From Cyanobacterium sp. HL-69 (GTDB taxonomy: Bacteria; Cyanobacteriota; Cyanobacteriia; Cyanobacteriales; Cyanobacteriaceae): a stretch of DNA of 64,000 nt. The translations under genes were made by a program, and so were the position numbers. Below are positions 1 to 9,090 of this stretch, one piece after another. The stretch covers positions 744,001 through 808,000 of the forward strand of contig CP024912.1 in the NCBI GenBank assembly GCA_002813895.1. Reading direction: 5' to 3'. Every line of letters begins with the position of its first letter. The first letter of the stretch is position 1. The notes under the pieces are model-generated. The model saw only the letters and a list, made by a program, of their open reading frames with translations. It was not told the DNA's origin and ran no database searches.

Positions 1-1
1 C

Positions 2-1339
2 ATGGGCTACGATTTAAACGATGAAAATCATAATGATAGTAGTCGTCAAAAAGATTTTTTGCGGGAATTGAAGGCAGGAACAGTAATGCAAACCAATGTA
101 GAAACGGTTTCTCCCCGTCTTAAGGTGATTGACTTGTTAGATTTAATGTCCTTATCATCCCATCGGGGCTTCCCTGTGGTGGATAATGGCAAGTTGGTGG
201 GTATCGTAACTCAGTCGGATTTAGTTAAGGTGCGCAATCCTTCCTCTTTGTTACTGACAAAAGAAATTATGACTCCTAACCCCATCAGTGTGCCTCCTGA
301 TGCTTATTTAAGTGATGTTTTGTACCTGTTAAACCGTTATACCCTCTCCCGTTTACCTGTGGTGCAAGAAGGGCGTTTGGTGGGCATTATTACCCGTACG
401 GATATTATTCGGGTGGAGGTGGATGAGTTGAAAGCTGATGTGGCCATTAAGACTCAGGTGGCTTACACGGTGTATCAAAGTCGTTCCCCTGCTACGGGTA
501 GAGGTTCTATTTTAGTTCCTGTAACTTCTGAGGATGATTATGAAAGTTTGGCAAAAATTGCCGTGGCGATCGCCCTTTATAATGATTATGAAATTGAATT
601 TATAAAGGTATTAAAAATTGCTAAACATTTAGATCCTCATAGTACCTATGTGGACACAGAAAATGCTAGGGAATTAATGTTAACCTTGGAAGAAATAGGA
701 AAAAAATCTAACATCCCCATCCACACAAGAATCGTCATAACTCATCACCGCACAGGATTATTGTTAGAAATTATTAAACGAGAATATATTGATTTATTAG
801 TAATGGGATGGGGTAAAAATTCCAGTTCTCAAGAGTTTATATTTTCCCATTTAGTCGATAATTTAATCACCCAAGCCCCCTGCGAATTAATTTTAATTAA
901 ACTAGGCAACAACCATAGTTATCCTCACAATTTGATGGCCAGAGGTAGTTGTTTAGTTCCCATGGCGGGAGGCCCCAATGCTAGAGAGGGGTTAAAACTT
1001 TTACCCGCTTTTCTTAATGTTTATCACAAAGGAAGTTTACCCCCTGTATGGTTAGCTAAAGTTTCTCCCCCCAGCGAGAAAAAAGTAGATTCCTCGGATT
1101 TATATTTTGCTGTGGAGGAGTTACAACCCCACGTTGAAACCATGGTCAAACCCCTTTCTATCGCTTCCCATTCGGTGGTGGATGGTATTCGCCTAATTGC
1201 CCACAACCAAAGGGCAGAACTGGTTATTATCGGCGCTTCTCGGGATAGTTTATTAAAACAGACTATCCATGGTAACATCCCCGATGCGATCGCCTCAAAG
1301 CTTGACACCACCGTTATCTTAATCCGTTTACCATCTTAA
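2..1339 (+). CDS. CBS-pair and tandem universal-stress-protein region, probably the C-terminus of a ClC-type chloride channel (5' truncated)
   Basis: The reading frame is already open at the left edge, so the true start probably lies upstream. The visible 445 residues hold two CBS motifs (about residues 25-76 and 84-138), then two UspA-like domains (about 167-300 and 312-445). CBS pairs usually bind adenine nucleotides and gate the attached protein; UspA domains bind ATP or sense stress. In cyanobacteria this CBS-CBS-Usp-Usp order is typical of the cytoplasmic tail of ClC/EriC chloride channels, so a missing N-terminal membrane domain is inferred, not seen. The alternative is a complete soluble protein starting at the ATG at base 2. 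The gene ends 128 bp before the bisphosphatase gene and may be independently transcribed. Confidence 0.75.
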   Translation: MGYDLNDENHNDSSRQKDFLRELKAGTVMQTNVETVSPRLKVIDLLDLMSLSSHRGFPVVDNGKLVGIVTQSDLVKVRNPSSLLLTKEIMTPNPISVPPDAYLSDVLYLLNRYTLSRLPVVQEGRLVGIITRTDIIRVEVDELKADVAIKTQVAYTVYQSRSPATGRGSILVPVTSEDDYESLAKIAVAIALYNDYEIEFIKVLKIAKHLDPHSTYVDTENARELMLTLEEIGKKSNIPIHTRIVITHHRTGLLLEIIKREYIDLLVMGWGKNSSSQEFIFSHLVDNLITQAPCELILIKLGNNHSYPHNLMARGSCLVPMAGGPNAREGLKLLPAFLNVYHKGSLPPVWLAKVSPPSEKKVDSSDLYFAVEELQPHVETMVKPLSIASHSVVDGIRLIAHNQRAELVIIGASRDSLLKQTIHGNIPDAIASKLDTTVILIRLPS

Positions 1340-1455
1340 AACTATTCCCTGTTCCCTAGAAAAACTTTTTTTGTGGGAAATCCCTCACTCTGATAGACTT
1401 TAATCTTGATGAGATTTACTCAAATCATTATAGAAAATTAAATTTAAAAATCCTC

Positions 1456-1460
1456 GGAGG
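1456..1460 (+). promoter_or_regulatory. Strong ribosome binding site of the FBPase/SBPase gene
   Basis: GGAGG lies seven bases before the ATG at 1468. Good Shine-Dalgarno sequences are uncommon in this window, so this one supports the start and suggests high expression, as expected for a Calvin-cycle enzyme. Confidence 0.7.
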
Positions 1461-1467
1461 ATACACG

Positions 1468-2508
1468 ATGATAGAAACTACTATCGGACTAGAGATTATT
1501 GAAGTAGTAGAACAAGCGGCGATCGCCTCATCCAAATGGATGGGTAAAGGCGAAAAAGATATTGCTGATGAAGTAGCAGTAGAAGCTATGCGCGAAAGAA
1601 TGAATAAAATCAATATGCGCGGCCGAATCGTAATCGGTGAAGGAGAAAGAGATGACGCTCCCATGCTTTACATCGGCGAAGAAGTGGGCGTATGTACCCA
1701 AGAAAACGCCAAAGACTTCTGTAACCCTGATGAGTTAATCGAAATTGACATCGCCGTTGACCCCTGCGAAGGTACTAACCTAGTCGCCTATGGTCAAAAT
1801 GGCTCCATGGCTGTACTCGCCATCTCCGAAAAAGGTGGTCTATTTGCAGCCCCCGACTTCTACATGAAAAAATTAGCTGCGCCCCCAGCCGCCAAAGGTC
1901 TTGTGGACATCAACAAATCCGCTACTGAAAACATTAAAATCCTTTCTGAGTGTCTAAAACGCGCTCCTGAAGAATTAGTAGTCGTAGTAATGGACAGATC
2001 TCGCCACGAAGATTTGATTAAAGAAATTCGTGCGGCTGGTGCAAGGGTTCGTCTTATCAGTGATGGTGATGTAAGCGCCGCTTTATCCTGTGCTTTCTCT
2101 GGTACTAACATCCATGCCCTCATGGGTATCGGTGCGGCTCCTGAAGGGGTTATTTCTGCTGCTGCCATGCGTTGTTTGGGTGGTCACTTCCAAGGACAGT
2201 TAATTTATGACCCTGCGGTGGTGAAAACTGGTTTAATCGGTGAAAGCAGAGAAGGCAACCTCGCTCGTCTCACCGAAATGGGTATTACTGATCCTGATAA
2301 GGTTTATACTGCTGAAGAATTAGCTTCTGGAGAAACTGTTTTATTTGCGGCCTGTGGTATTACCCCTGGTACTTTAATGAATGGTGTTCGTTTCTTCCAT
2401 GGTGGTGCCAGAACCCAAAGTTTAGTTATTTCTAGTCAGTCTAGTACCGCTCGTTTTGTGGATACTGTTCATATGTTTGATAAGCCTCAAACTATCCAAT
2501 TAAGATAA
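1468..2508 (+). CDS. glpX: Class II fructose-1,6-bisphosphatase / sedoheptulose-1,7-bisphosphatase
   Basis: This cytosolic enzyme dephosphorylates fructose-1,6-bisphosphate and sedoheptulose-1,7-bisphosphate in the Calvin-Benson cycle and gluconeogenesis. The 346-residue length matches the cyanobacterial bifunctional GlpX-type enzyme (about 345). [15 protein letters not shown] near residue 54 and [19 protein letters not shown] near residue 99 are the metal- and phosphate-binding signatures of the family. The start is fixed by the GGAGG ribosome binding site. The family is known to be AMP- and redox-regulated in cyanobacteria. A rho-independent hairpin follows at 2608-2630, so the gene looks monocistronic. 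Confidence 0.96.
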   Translation: MIETTIGLEIIEVVEQAAIASSKWMGKGEKDIADEVAVEAMRERMNKINMRGRIVIGEGERDDAPMLYIGEEVGVCTQENAKDFCNPDELIEIDIAVDPCEGTNLVAYGQNGSMAVLAISEKGGLFAAPDFYMKKLAAPPAAKGLVDINKSATENIKILSECLKRAPEELVVVVMDRSRHEDLIKEIRAAGARVRLISDGDVSAALSCAFSGTNIHALMGIGAAPEGVISAAAMRCLGGHFQGQLIYDPAVVKTGLIGESREGNLARLTEMGITDPDKVYTAEELASGETVLFAACGITPGTLMNGVRFFHGGARTQSLVISSQSSTARFVDTVHMFDKPQTIQLR

Positions 2509-2607
2509 GATTTTTTTTGGTAGAAGACATAAAAAGTTTAGGTAGGAATATAAAGTTTTATGAACCTTTGGGGTAATTAAAATAATTAAAAGTTTTCCTC
2601 CTTATAT

Positions 2608-2630
2608 CCCTCAATTTTGAGGGATTTTTT
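2608..2630 (+). terminator. Rho-independent terminator after the FBPase/SBPase gene
   Basis: The stem CCCTCAA/TTGAGGG is followed by A and six T residues. It is correctly oriented to end the upstream plus-strand gene. Confidence 0.8.
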
Positions 2631-2706
2631 CATGTCCATTTTATTCTCTAATCATTTATAGTGGTAGTATTTCCTATCACTTTTTTAGTTTTCATGATGA
2701 CATAAA

Positions 2707-3114
2707 ATGGTTATTTCTTTTCTTATTAATTGCCTAAGATTATTTGGTATTATTTGGATTTTGGGTGGTATCGTTACGATCAAAGAGTCTTTTAATAATA
2801 AGTTCTTTAACAGTGCGATCGCCCAGATTACCCTAAAAAAAGAAGATCAAAGCGATACTATTTTTATTTTTCTTTGTGGTATTGAAACCTTAGTAAGTGG
2901 TATCGGTTTATTTTTAGCTCAAAAATGGGTTATTTTTCCATTACTTTTACTGATATTTTCCCAAATAAGTTTTTTTATTATCCGTTTTTATCAATCTCTT
3001 AAGGTTGAATCACCAGAAGAAAAAGAGAATTTTACCATTCAATCCACCACAAAAAATGCCTTTATTGTTTCTGTGGCAGTGACTATTATTGCTTTTTTAT
3101 TACTTTTTGAATAA
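2707..3114 (+). CDS. Small integral membrane protein of unknown function
   Basis: I do not recognise this 135-residue protein. It has about four hydrophobic segments (about residues 4-24, 55-70, 73-92 and 115-134), with a charged stretch between the third and fourth. There is no catalytic motif or signal cleavage site. It lies between the Calvin-cycle bisphosphatase and a convergent polyphosphate kinase gene, 12 bp from the latter's stop, and gives no clear operon link. The continuous frame, a HIP1-like site inside it and membrane-typical composition argue that it is a real gene. Confidence 0.6.
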   Translation: MVISFLINCLRLFGIIWILGGIVTIKESFNNKFFNSAIAQITLKKEDQSDTIFIFLCGIETLVSGIGLFLAQKWVIFPLLLLIFSQISFFIIRFYQSLKVESPEEKENFTIQSTTKNAFIVSVAVTIIAFLLLFE

Positions 3115-3126
3115 CTTTTATAAAAG

Positions 3127-4614
3127 TTACCCATGGTGTAGTTTTTGCTTAATAGCATTAACGATGGTTTCTATGACGTACACTCTGGCGTAATATTTGT
3201 CGTCTCCTGGAACTATTTTCCATGGGGCGAGGGGAGTGCTAGTACGGGCGATCGCCTGATTAACTGCCACATCATACAAGTCCCATTGCTCACGGTTACG
3301 CCAATCTTCTTCGGTTAATTTATAACTTTTGAAAGGATCATTTTTTCTTGCTTCAAAACGATTTAATTGTTCTTCTTGGCTAATGTGAATCCAAAATTTA
3401 ATAATCAGATAATTATCCGTTGCCAATTGGGCTTCAAATTCATTAATTTCTCGGAATGCCCTGCGCCATTCTACTTCCGTGGCAAAGTTTTCAATTCTTT
3501 CTACCAATACTCTACCGTACCAAGTGCGATCGAAAATGCCAATATTACCTAACTGGGGCAACTTACGCCAAAAACGCCAGAGATAATGATGGTTTTTCTC
3601 CTCTTCTGTGGGGGCAGCAAAGGCATGGACTTTATAGTTACGAGGATCTAAAATGTCGGTAACTCTTTTTATGGCTCCCCCTTTTCCAGCAGCATCCCAC
3701 CCTTCAAATAACAGCATAACTCCCAGTTTTTTCTCAAAAATTTCGCGCTGTAATTTTCTCAATTCTACTTGGGCAGATTTGAGCCTAGTTTTATATTCAT
3801 CTTTGGGTAAATGTACGGTTAAATCTACTCTATCTAAATAATCAGGCTCCGTGGGTAATAATTCGGCTTGGGGAGGAAGGGAAGGAGTTTCAGATAATAT
3901 TTTGCGTTGGGCGAGCGCCCCTCTAATGGTGGATACTAATTGAGTTAATACCTTTACCCTTGCCCACCGTTTGCAGTCTGCTTCTACTAATGTCCATGGG
4001 GCAAACCCTGTGCTGGTATAGATGAGCATTTCTTCAGCGAGGGCAGAGTATTGCTTATAGTTTTTCTGTTGGTGCCAGTCTTCGGGGCGCACTCTCCATG
4101 AATCTAGTTCATCTTCTTGATAGTCTTTGAGTCGGCTTTTTAATTCTTTTTTGCTTAAATGTAACCAAAATTTAGCCATAATGGCGCCATCATCAATCAA
4201 TTGACGTTCAAAGGCGTTGATGTCTCTCATGACGAGAGGGACTTGATTTTCTGAAAGTCTGTCAAATAGTCGATCTTCTAACACATGGATGTACCAACTA
4301 TGGTAAAAGATGGCAACACTGCCTTGGGGGGGAAGATTTTGCCAAAAACGCCACAAAAAAGGATATTTTTCTTCTTGGGGAGTGGGTGGTAGGGTGGGAT
4401 ATACATCGAATCCTCGAGGATCCATATAGTTAGTTATTTTTTGAACTATTTTCCCTTTTCCTGCCGCTGCCCAGCCTTCTAGCACTACTATGATGGGTAT
4501 TTTTTCTTGCCAGCAGGTGTTTTGAAGCGATCGCAATTCAACCATTAAGGCTTCTATCTGGTCATGGTAGCTTTTTTTGTCGAGGGATAAGCTCAAGTCA
4601 AGGGTGTTTAACAT
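3127..4614 (-). CDS. pap: Two-domain PPK2 polyphosphate kinase (polyphosphate:AMP phosphotransferase type)
   Basis: Enzymes of this type use polyphosphate to phosphorylate AMP or other nucleotides, linking phosphate stores to adenylate balance. The 495-residue protein is two PPK2 modules in tandem (about 10-230 and 265-490), each with a P-loop: EGWAAAGKGK near residue 46 and EGWDAAGKGG near residue 304. The second module keeps the canonical FDRTWYGR motif, while the first reads FYHSWYIH, so the C-terminal module is probably the catalytic one (inference). Length and duplication match the two-domain Pap class rather than one-domain PPK2. It is transcribed alone, convergent with the small membrane protein gene. 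Confidence 0.88.
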   Translation of the reverse strand: MLNTLDLSLSLDKKSYHDQIEALMVELRSLQNTCWQEKIPIIVVLEGWAAAGKGKIVQKITNYMDPRGFDVYPTLPPTPQEEKYPFLWRFWQNLPPQGSVAIFYHSWYIHVLEDRLFDRLSENQVPLVMRDINAFERQLIDDGAIMAKFWLHLSKKELKSRLKDYQEDELDSWRVRPEDWHQQKNYKQYSALAEEMLIYTSTGFAPWTLVEADCKRWARVKVLTQLVSTIRGALAQRKILSETPSLPPQAELLPTEPDYLDRVDLTVHLPKDEYKTRLKSAQVELRKLQREIFEKKLGVMLLFEGWDAAGKGGAIKRVTDILDPRNYKVHAFAAPTEEEKNHHYLWRFWRKLPQLGNIGIFDRTWYGRVLVERIENFATEVEWRRAFREINEFEAQLATDNYLIIKFWIHISQEEQLNRFEARKNDPFKSYKLTEEDWRNREQWDLYDVAVNQAIARTSTPLAPWKIVPGDDKYYARVYVIETIVNAIKQKLHHG

Positions 4615-4647
4615 GGATTAGGGATTAGGGGATAATCAAAGGTTATT

Positions 4648-4769
4648 TAAGTGAGTAGATAAGACCAAATTGATTTAGTCAAAGGATAACAAGGGGCTTA
4701 AGCCCCCTCTTTGGTTAATAAACGTTTTAGTATAATAAAAGTCATAACTAATTTAGCCCATCTACTTAC
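4648..4769. repeat. Diverged copy of a MITE-like element with central palindrome
   Basis: The ends are inverted repeats (TAAGTGAGTAGAT on the left, ATCTACTTAC on the right), and the centre carries CAAGGGGCTTAAGCCCC. Read in reverse, it aligns along its length with the 106-bp elements at 36271 and 60956. It encodes no protein and fills most of the gap between the PPK2 and radical SAM genes. Confidence 0.55.
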
Positions 4770-4849
4770 GAAAAAATAAGTTATTTTAGTCTTAATCTCA
4801 CCATAATATCTATTACTTTTTTTGGCACCATAAGTTAATAATTCATAAC

Positions 4850-5992
4850 CTACAATTGATATTCTGTGGATAACTCTGGGGAGATGCTGTAGGATTTTAG
4901 TAATAGTTGGGCTTGGGGTGACTGTTTAATTTGTTGAATTATGAATTGAATCATGGGTTTGGCGATGGTACACTCTAGCTCTCCTTTTTGATTATAGGTG
5001 CGATCGCTCTTTTGAGATTCAGCTATGGGAATTTGATGACACTTTTGATCAAATTGACAACGGCGACAGGTTTCCATCCTTTTTTCCCTCATGATTACGG
5101 TTTGTTGATGGTGGGAGGATGTTAAAATTTCTGATAAACTTTGCCTAAAAATATTACCCATATATCCTTGGGGTAAATAAGCCTCACCATAGTTATAAAT
5201 ATCTCCGTTAACATTGACGATGGCTACCCATTCTTTTTTTGCCGGTTCAAATCGACGTACTTTTTTCTCGGTGAGGTAACGCATGGCAGCCAAGAAATAA
5301 TCCCGTAGAGGATATATTTTGATATTACTTTGGGTGCTAAATTGTTCTAAGGCAATGATTTGATAAGCTTGAACTATTTGCTTATGGTTGACCATCAGCG
5401 GTTGCATTCTGGGGGGTGGCTCAACCATACTAGATATGGGCAGAATACGATAGTCAATGGCAAGGTTATTAAAGAAATGGAAAGTATTGATAACGTAGTC
5501 TATGTTTTGGGCGTGTAAAACATTGATAACACCGAAAGACATTCTACGGTCAATTAATTTTTGCAGGTTGTCCATGACGTTATCCCTTGAGTCTTTTCCT
5601 TTTATATCCACCCTTTGCTCTCCAAATACATCAAAGGATACTCCTAGGGATATGTCTAATTCTTGTAATAAGTCTAAGGTGCGATCGCCCACTTGAAATA
5701 AATTAGTTTGTAAGCTGTTGCGATACTTAATACCTTTACTGTCTAAATATTTTTTTTGTAGGTCACAAAAAGTCCGAAAATAATCATGGGGTAACAATAA
5801 TGGCTCACCTCCATGAAAAACAAACTCTGGTACCAAGGAGGGAGATTGATGCTCAAAATAATCAGCTACATGACGAAAAAAAGATTCTAATTCACCGATG
5901 GACATTCTTTCTTTGTTTCCCAATTCGTCATACTCATAACAATAATGACAGCGAAGATTGCAGAGTTTACTTAGCTTGATGACAAAATACAT
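4850..5992 (-). CDS. Radical SAM/SPASM protein, probable peptide-modifying enzyme
   Basis: Radical SAM enzymes with SPASM domains carry out carbon-centred chemistry on peptides or proteins. The 380-residue protein starts almost directly with CNLRCHYC (Cys11, Cys15, Cys18), which binds the SAM [4Fe-4S] cluster; HGGEPLLLP follows near residue 65. A C-terminal set, Cys309, Cys312, Cys318 and Cys341, fits SPASM auxiliary-cluster ligation. The gene lies 105 bp downstream of, and on the same strand as, a secreted repeat protein, the layout of RiPP maturase-precursor pairs such as GrrM/GrrA in cyanobacteria. The exact subfamily is not recognised; an anaerobic sulfatase-maturase-like role is less likely since no sulfatase is nearby. 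Confidence 0.85.
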   Translation of the reverse strand: MYFVIKLSKLCNLRCHYCYEYDELGNKERMSIGELESFFRHVADYFEHQSPSLVPEFVFHGGEPLLLPHDYFRTFCDLQKKYLDSKGIKYRNSLQTNLFQVGDRTLDLLQELDISLGVSFDVFGEQRVDIKGKDSRDNVMDNLQKLIDRRMSFGVINVLHAQNIDYVINTFHFFNNLAIDYRILPISSMVEPPPRMQPLMVNHKQIVQAYQIIALEQFSTQSNIKIYPLRDYFLAAMRYLTEKKVRRFEPAKKEWVAIVNVNGDIYNYGEAYLPQGYMGNIFRQSLSEILTSSHHQQTVIMREKRMETCRRCQFDQKCHQIPIAESQKSDRTYNQKGELECTIAKPMIQFIIQQIKQSPQAQLLLKSYSISPELSTEYQL

Positions 5993-6064
5993 AAATAGGG
6001 TTCAATGAAAAAGTGCTGTAGGGAAAATGCGGGTTAATGATGGGACTAAAATCTATGGGCTGAT

Positions 6065-6081
6065 GGTGGGCAATGCCCACC
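6065..6081. repeat. GGTGGGCAATGCCCACC palindrome
   Basis: This near-perfect 17-base inverted repeat lies between the repeat protein and radical SAM genes. Similar palindromes are dispersed in many cyanobacterial genomes. It lacks a T-tract on the minus strand, so it need not terminate the transcript and may instead give partial polarity or stability between the two genes. Confidence 0.5.
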
Positions 6082-6097
6082 CTACAAGTTTTAGGGA

Positions 6098-6748
6098 TTA
6101 AAAATGATCTCCGGGGAATTGGTTAGAAGGACTGTCAGGCTGAGTGCGGTTTGGAGTCCTATTAGGGGTGATTCTAGGTTGGGTACGATTAGGAGTCATA
6201 TTGGGGGTGATACGGGGTTGAGTACGGTTATTTAAATTACCAGGACTAATTTGTTCAAAAGTACCTCGCACATCCCTTTCTCTTTCCATACCTCTTTGGG
6301 GTATTATTTCTCCTTCAGGCTCATCAGGACATTTTCCCCCTGGGCAATATTGAAGCCACATAGGTTCATCATCTCCGCCGTTGCCACAACCATCACAACT
6401 GTTGACAATGCCATTTTGTACGGTGAATATTAGGCTATCATGGCGATAGGCTCCATCGGGGAGGGGCATTTGTTTGCCACCATCAAAAAGCGCGATCGCC
6501 TTTTGTCCTTCAATGGCGATACTGTTTGCCCCAGACTGTTTTAAAAACATATCCACCGCCATAGCCCGTGAGCGAATATCAGGGGTAATAGAAGGCATCA
6601 TCTGGGCTTGAGCCGATGAAACCATGGCATTATCGAGAAAACCTGCCAACTGATTAACCAAACCATAGTTTCCTACAACAGCTAATCCTGTAATGGAGGC
6701 AATAATAATCGCTGTTTTACCTTGGTTATTAAGGTTGAATTGAGACAT
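6098..6748 (-). CDS. Secreted Cys-containing protein with a C-terminal Asn/Arg/Thr/Gln/Pro repeat tail; possible substrate of the adjacent radical SAM enzyme
   Basis: I do not recognise this 216-residue protein by family. Residues 1-49 look like a long signal region: a polar start, a hydrophobic segment (about 12-37) and an AQA cleavage-like site. A middle domain (about 55-120) is followed by a four-cysteine segment, CDGCGNGGDDEPMWLQYC then GGKC. The last 50 residues are low complexity, repeating NRTQPRITPN and near copies. A leader-like N-terminus, a repetitive tail and a downstream radical SAM/SPASM gene resemble cyanobacterial Grr precursors, but the tail is not Gly-rich and lacks aromatic residues, so precursor status is inference. 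It could simply be a periplasmic protein with a disordered tail. Confidence 0.6.
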   Translation of the reverse strand: MSQFNLNNQGKTAIIIASITGLAVVGNYGLVNQLAGFLDNAMVSSAQAQMMPSITPDIRSRAMAVDMFLKQSGANSIAIEGQKAIALFDGGKQMPLPDGAYRHDSLIFTVQNGIVNSCDGCGNGGDDEPMWLQYCPGGKCPDEPEGEIIPQRGMERERDVRGTFEQISPGNLNNRTQPRITPNMTPNRTQPRITPNRTPNRTQPDSPSNQFPGDHF

Positions 6749-6873
6749 TTTTAGTTTTTACTTTACTACACTGTCATCGCAGCCACTTTTAAACAACATT
6801 TCACTGATGACATTAATTGCATAGACGAAATTTGATGGAAAAAGTTTCACGGTTATCAAAAAAAAGGATTGTC

Positions 6874-7989
6874 TTAAGGATAAATAGTTGTAACAACCCT
6901 ATTATCTCCCTGCCCAGTAACCACCACTTGATTATCTTGTAGTCTCCCCTGCGCCCTATCTCCCCGAAAATTGACCACGGGATTAACCTGTTGATAAACT
7001 ACATTGCCTTGAGCATCAATATTTTGGTCATCCAAATTCCATATCACACTATCAGCATATAACTTCCCTTGATTACTCACGGATTCTCCAAAAATTTGCC
7101 GACTCAGATAAACCTTATTTTCCGTTAAGTCAATCCTGCCTTGATTTGCTGTCATGGTGATGTCCTCATCCACTTCCACTAGGCGAATCATTTTATCGGT
7201 TTCGATAATTCTTTGGTCATAATCCCAACGCATGGCACTGGTGGCACCCTGTAGGGGGGGGTTTAGGGATTGATATTCGATGTTATTTTCTACTATCAAA
7301 ATACTGTTATTGAGATCCATTTCTGCCACACTGGCGCTGAGGGTGTCCGTCACCTGCTCATCTTCATAACGGGTAATAGTAAATGGTAATTCTGTACTAA
7401 TTATACCCTGTTCCACTTGCCATACAAGGGCATCGGCGAGGATTTTTAATTGGGGTTCAGAGGTATTGGCGGTAATTTCTTGGTTTAGTTGTAATACTTG
7501 GGTGGCGGTGTTATATTCTGCTTCTTGGGTAACTAGTCTAATTTGTTCGTGGATTATTTCGATATTTTCTTGGAGGGTAAAGTAATTTTGTTCTGGTTTC
7601 CAATTCAATTTTTCTCCTCGGACTTCCATGTCATTACGGGTATCAAAGGCTATAATTTCCCCCATGAGGTTTATTTCTTCGCCGTCATTGAGCACTTCTC
7701 CATTTTCGGCACTAATTTTGAGGACGATTTCTCCATTTTGTAACAGATTGGCGGTAATGTCTTCGATAATGGCATTTTTGTTATCTTCGGAGTAAGTAAC
7801 CTTGCCTACTTTTAATCGCCAAAAGTTTTCCCCGTCGTTGTTGGATTGTTCTATGGTGGCATCGCTTAGGATAATGCCTGATTGCACTTCTTGATTACTA
7901 TTTTCGGCGTTATTGTCGAGGGATTGATTTTGATTTTGACAGCCGCTGATGAGGAGAATGGTAAGAAGAATAACTATTTTTCGGTACAT
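6874..7989 (-). CDS. lptC: LPS export protein LptC-like lipoprotein
   Basis: LptC passes lipopolysaccharide from the inner-membrane LptBFG complex across the periplasm. This 371-residue protein starts with a lipoprotein signal (LLISGC, Cys17 as lipidation site), then Gln/Asn-rich spacer and long beta-rich sequence with repeated segments such as GEINLMGEIIAFD and GNVVYQQVNPVVNFRGDRAQG, typical of LptC/LptA-type beta-jellyroll folds. It is about twice the proteobacterial LptC length, as is usual for cyanobacterial homologues. The downstream end of the peptide deformylase gene is only five bases from its start, so the two are probably co-transcribed. Confidence 0.82.
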   Translation of the reverse strand: MYRKIVILLTILLISGCQNQNQSLDNNAENSNQEVQSGIILSDATIEQSNNDGENFWRLKVGKVTYSEDNKNAIIEDITANLLQNGEIVLKISAENGEVLNDGEEINLMGEIIAFDTRNDMEVRGEKLNWKPEQNYFTLQENIEIIHEQIRLVTQEAEYNTATQVLQLNQEITANTSEPQLKILADALVWQVEQGIISTELPFTITRYEDEQVTDTLSASVAEMDLNNSILIVENNIEYQSLNPPLQGATSAMRWDYDQRIIETDKMIRLVEVDEDITMTANQGRIDLTENKVYLSRQIFGESVSNQGKLYADSVIWNLDDQNIDAQGNVVYQQVNPVVNFRGDRAQGRLQDNQVVVTGQGDNRVVTTIYP

Positions 7990-7994
7990 CTGGG

Positions 7995-8486
7995 TTAAAC
8001 GGTGACGGTTTTAAGGGCTTCTTGGACGTGATCTACAAACAGGATTCCGTTGAGGTGATCTATTTCATGTTGTACGATTCTAGCAATAAAACCATCAAAT
8101 TCTTTTTTTTGTTCTTCTCCATCTCTATTGTAGTATTTAAGGGCGATCGCCCCATAGCGTAATACATTTCCCCTTTTACCCCGCACACTCAAACAACCCT
8201 CCTCCCCTTGTATTAAATCCTCGGAGTGGGAAAGAATTTCAGGGTTAATCATGGCGATAGGTTTCATCAACGGTGCATGGGGATAACGGGCATTAGGATG
8301 GGAAGCCACCACTATCAGCCGACAAGAATAGCCAATTTGAGGGGCTGCCAACCCCACCCCATTCCTCTCAAATACCATTGCCAACATCAAATCTACTAAA
8401 TCTTGTATGTCAGGAGCATGAATATTTTCGACAGGGGAAGCCACTTTTCGCAAAATAGGACTACCAATTTGTAAAATTTCTCTCAT
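7995..8486 (-). CDS. def: Peptide deformylase
   Basis: This cytosolic metalloenzyme removes the formyl group from the N-terminal methionine of new proteins. All three family motifs are present: GVGLAAPQIG near residue 43, EGCLSVRG near residue 95 (metal-ligand Cys) and QHEIDHLNG near residue 137 (two metal-ligand His and catalytic Glu). The 163-residue length is at the short end for the family, but the core is complete. It is divergent from scpB with only about 40 bp between starts, so the two promoters must overlap or sit back to back. It likely forms an operon with the LptC gene. Confidence 0.96.
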   Translation of the reverse strand: MREILQIGSPILRKVASPVENIHAPDIQDLVDLMLAMVFERNGVGLAAPQIGYSCRLIVVASHPNARYPHAPLMKPIAMINPEILSHSEDLIQGEEGCLSVRGKRGNVLRYGAIALKYYNRDGEEQKKEFDGFIARIVQHEIDHLNGILFVDHVQEALKTVTV

Positions 8487-8530
8487 AGGCTTGTATGATA
8501 TTAAGCTAAACTCTAAAAATACTTTTGTGC

Positions 8531-9019
8531 ATGGGAACAGAATATAACAATTCTAATTTAGTAACTCAAATAGAAGCGATACTCTATCTTAAAGGGAAAC
8601 CAACCACCTGTGAAGAAATAGGAGAATTAACCCAAGCCGAGGAAGAAGCCATCGAATCCGCCCTCATCAAATTGATGTCCGACTATGCCCACCGCCCTGA
8701 CAGTGCCTTAGAAGTGGTAGAAACCCCCGCAGGATATGCCTTACAACTGCGTAACTGTTGCCAAAATTTGCTCGAAAACCTGGTCCCTGCTGACCTCAAT
8801 ACCGCCACTCTGAGGACTTTAGCTGCGATCGCCCTTACCAATCCTATCCTACAAAGTGACCTAATTACTGTACGCGGTAGCGGGGCTTATCAACACGTCC
8901 AAGAACTGCTAGAATTAGGTTTTGTTCGTAAACGTCCTCAAGCAGAAGGACGCTCATATTGGTTAGAAATCACTGACAAATTTCATCAATATTTTGAAAT
9001 TGACCAACTACCAACCTAA
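8531..9019 (+). CDS. scpB: Chromosome segregation and condensation protein ScpB
   Basis: ScpB is the winged-helix kleisin partner in the SMC-ScpA-ScpB condensin. The 162-residue protein begins with the family opening (QIEAILYLKGKPTTCEEIGE) and continues with the second winged helix, where TLAAIALTNPILQSDLITVRG and VQELLELGFVRKRPQAEGRS are characteristic. The ATG at 8531 is preferred; a TTG two codons upstream would add only two residues. ScpA is not in the window. The gene is divergent from peptide deformylase. Confidence 0.92.
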   Translation: MGTEYNNSNLVTQIEAILYLKGKPTTCEEIGELTQAEEEAIESALIKLMSDYAHRPDSALEVVETPAGYALQLRNCCQNLLENLVPADLNTATLRTLAAIALTNPILQSDLITVRGSGAYQHVQELLELGFVRKRPQAEGRSYWLEITDKFHQYFEIDQLPT

Positions 9020-9090
9020 AAAACGTTTATATTAATAACAGGTAAAGAGGAACTGAGCAAAAGAAGAACTACTATAGAGGAAAAAAGTAC

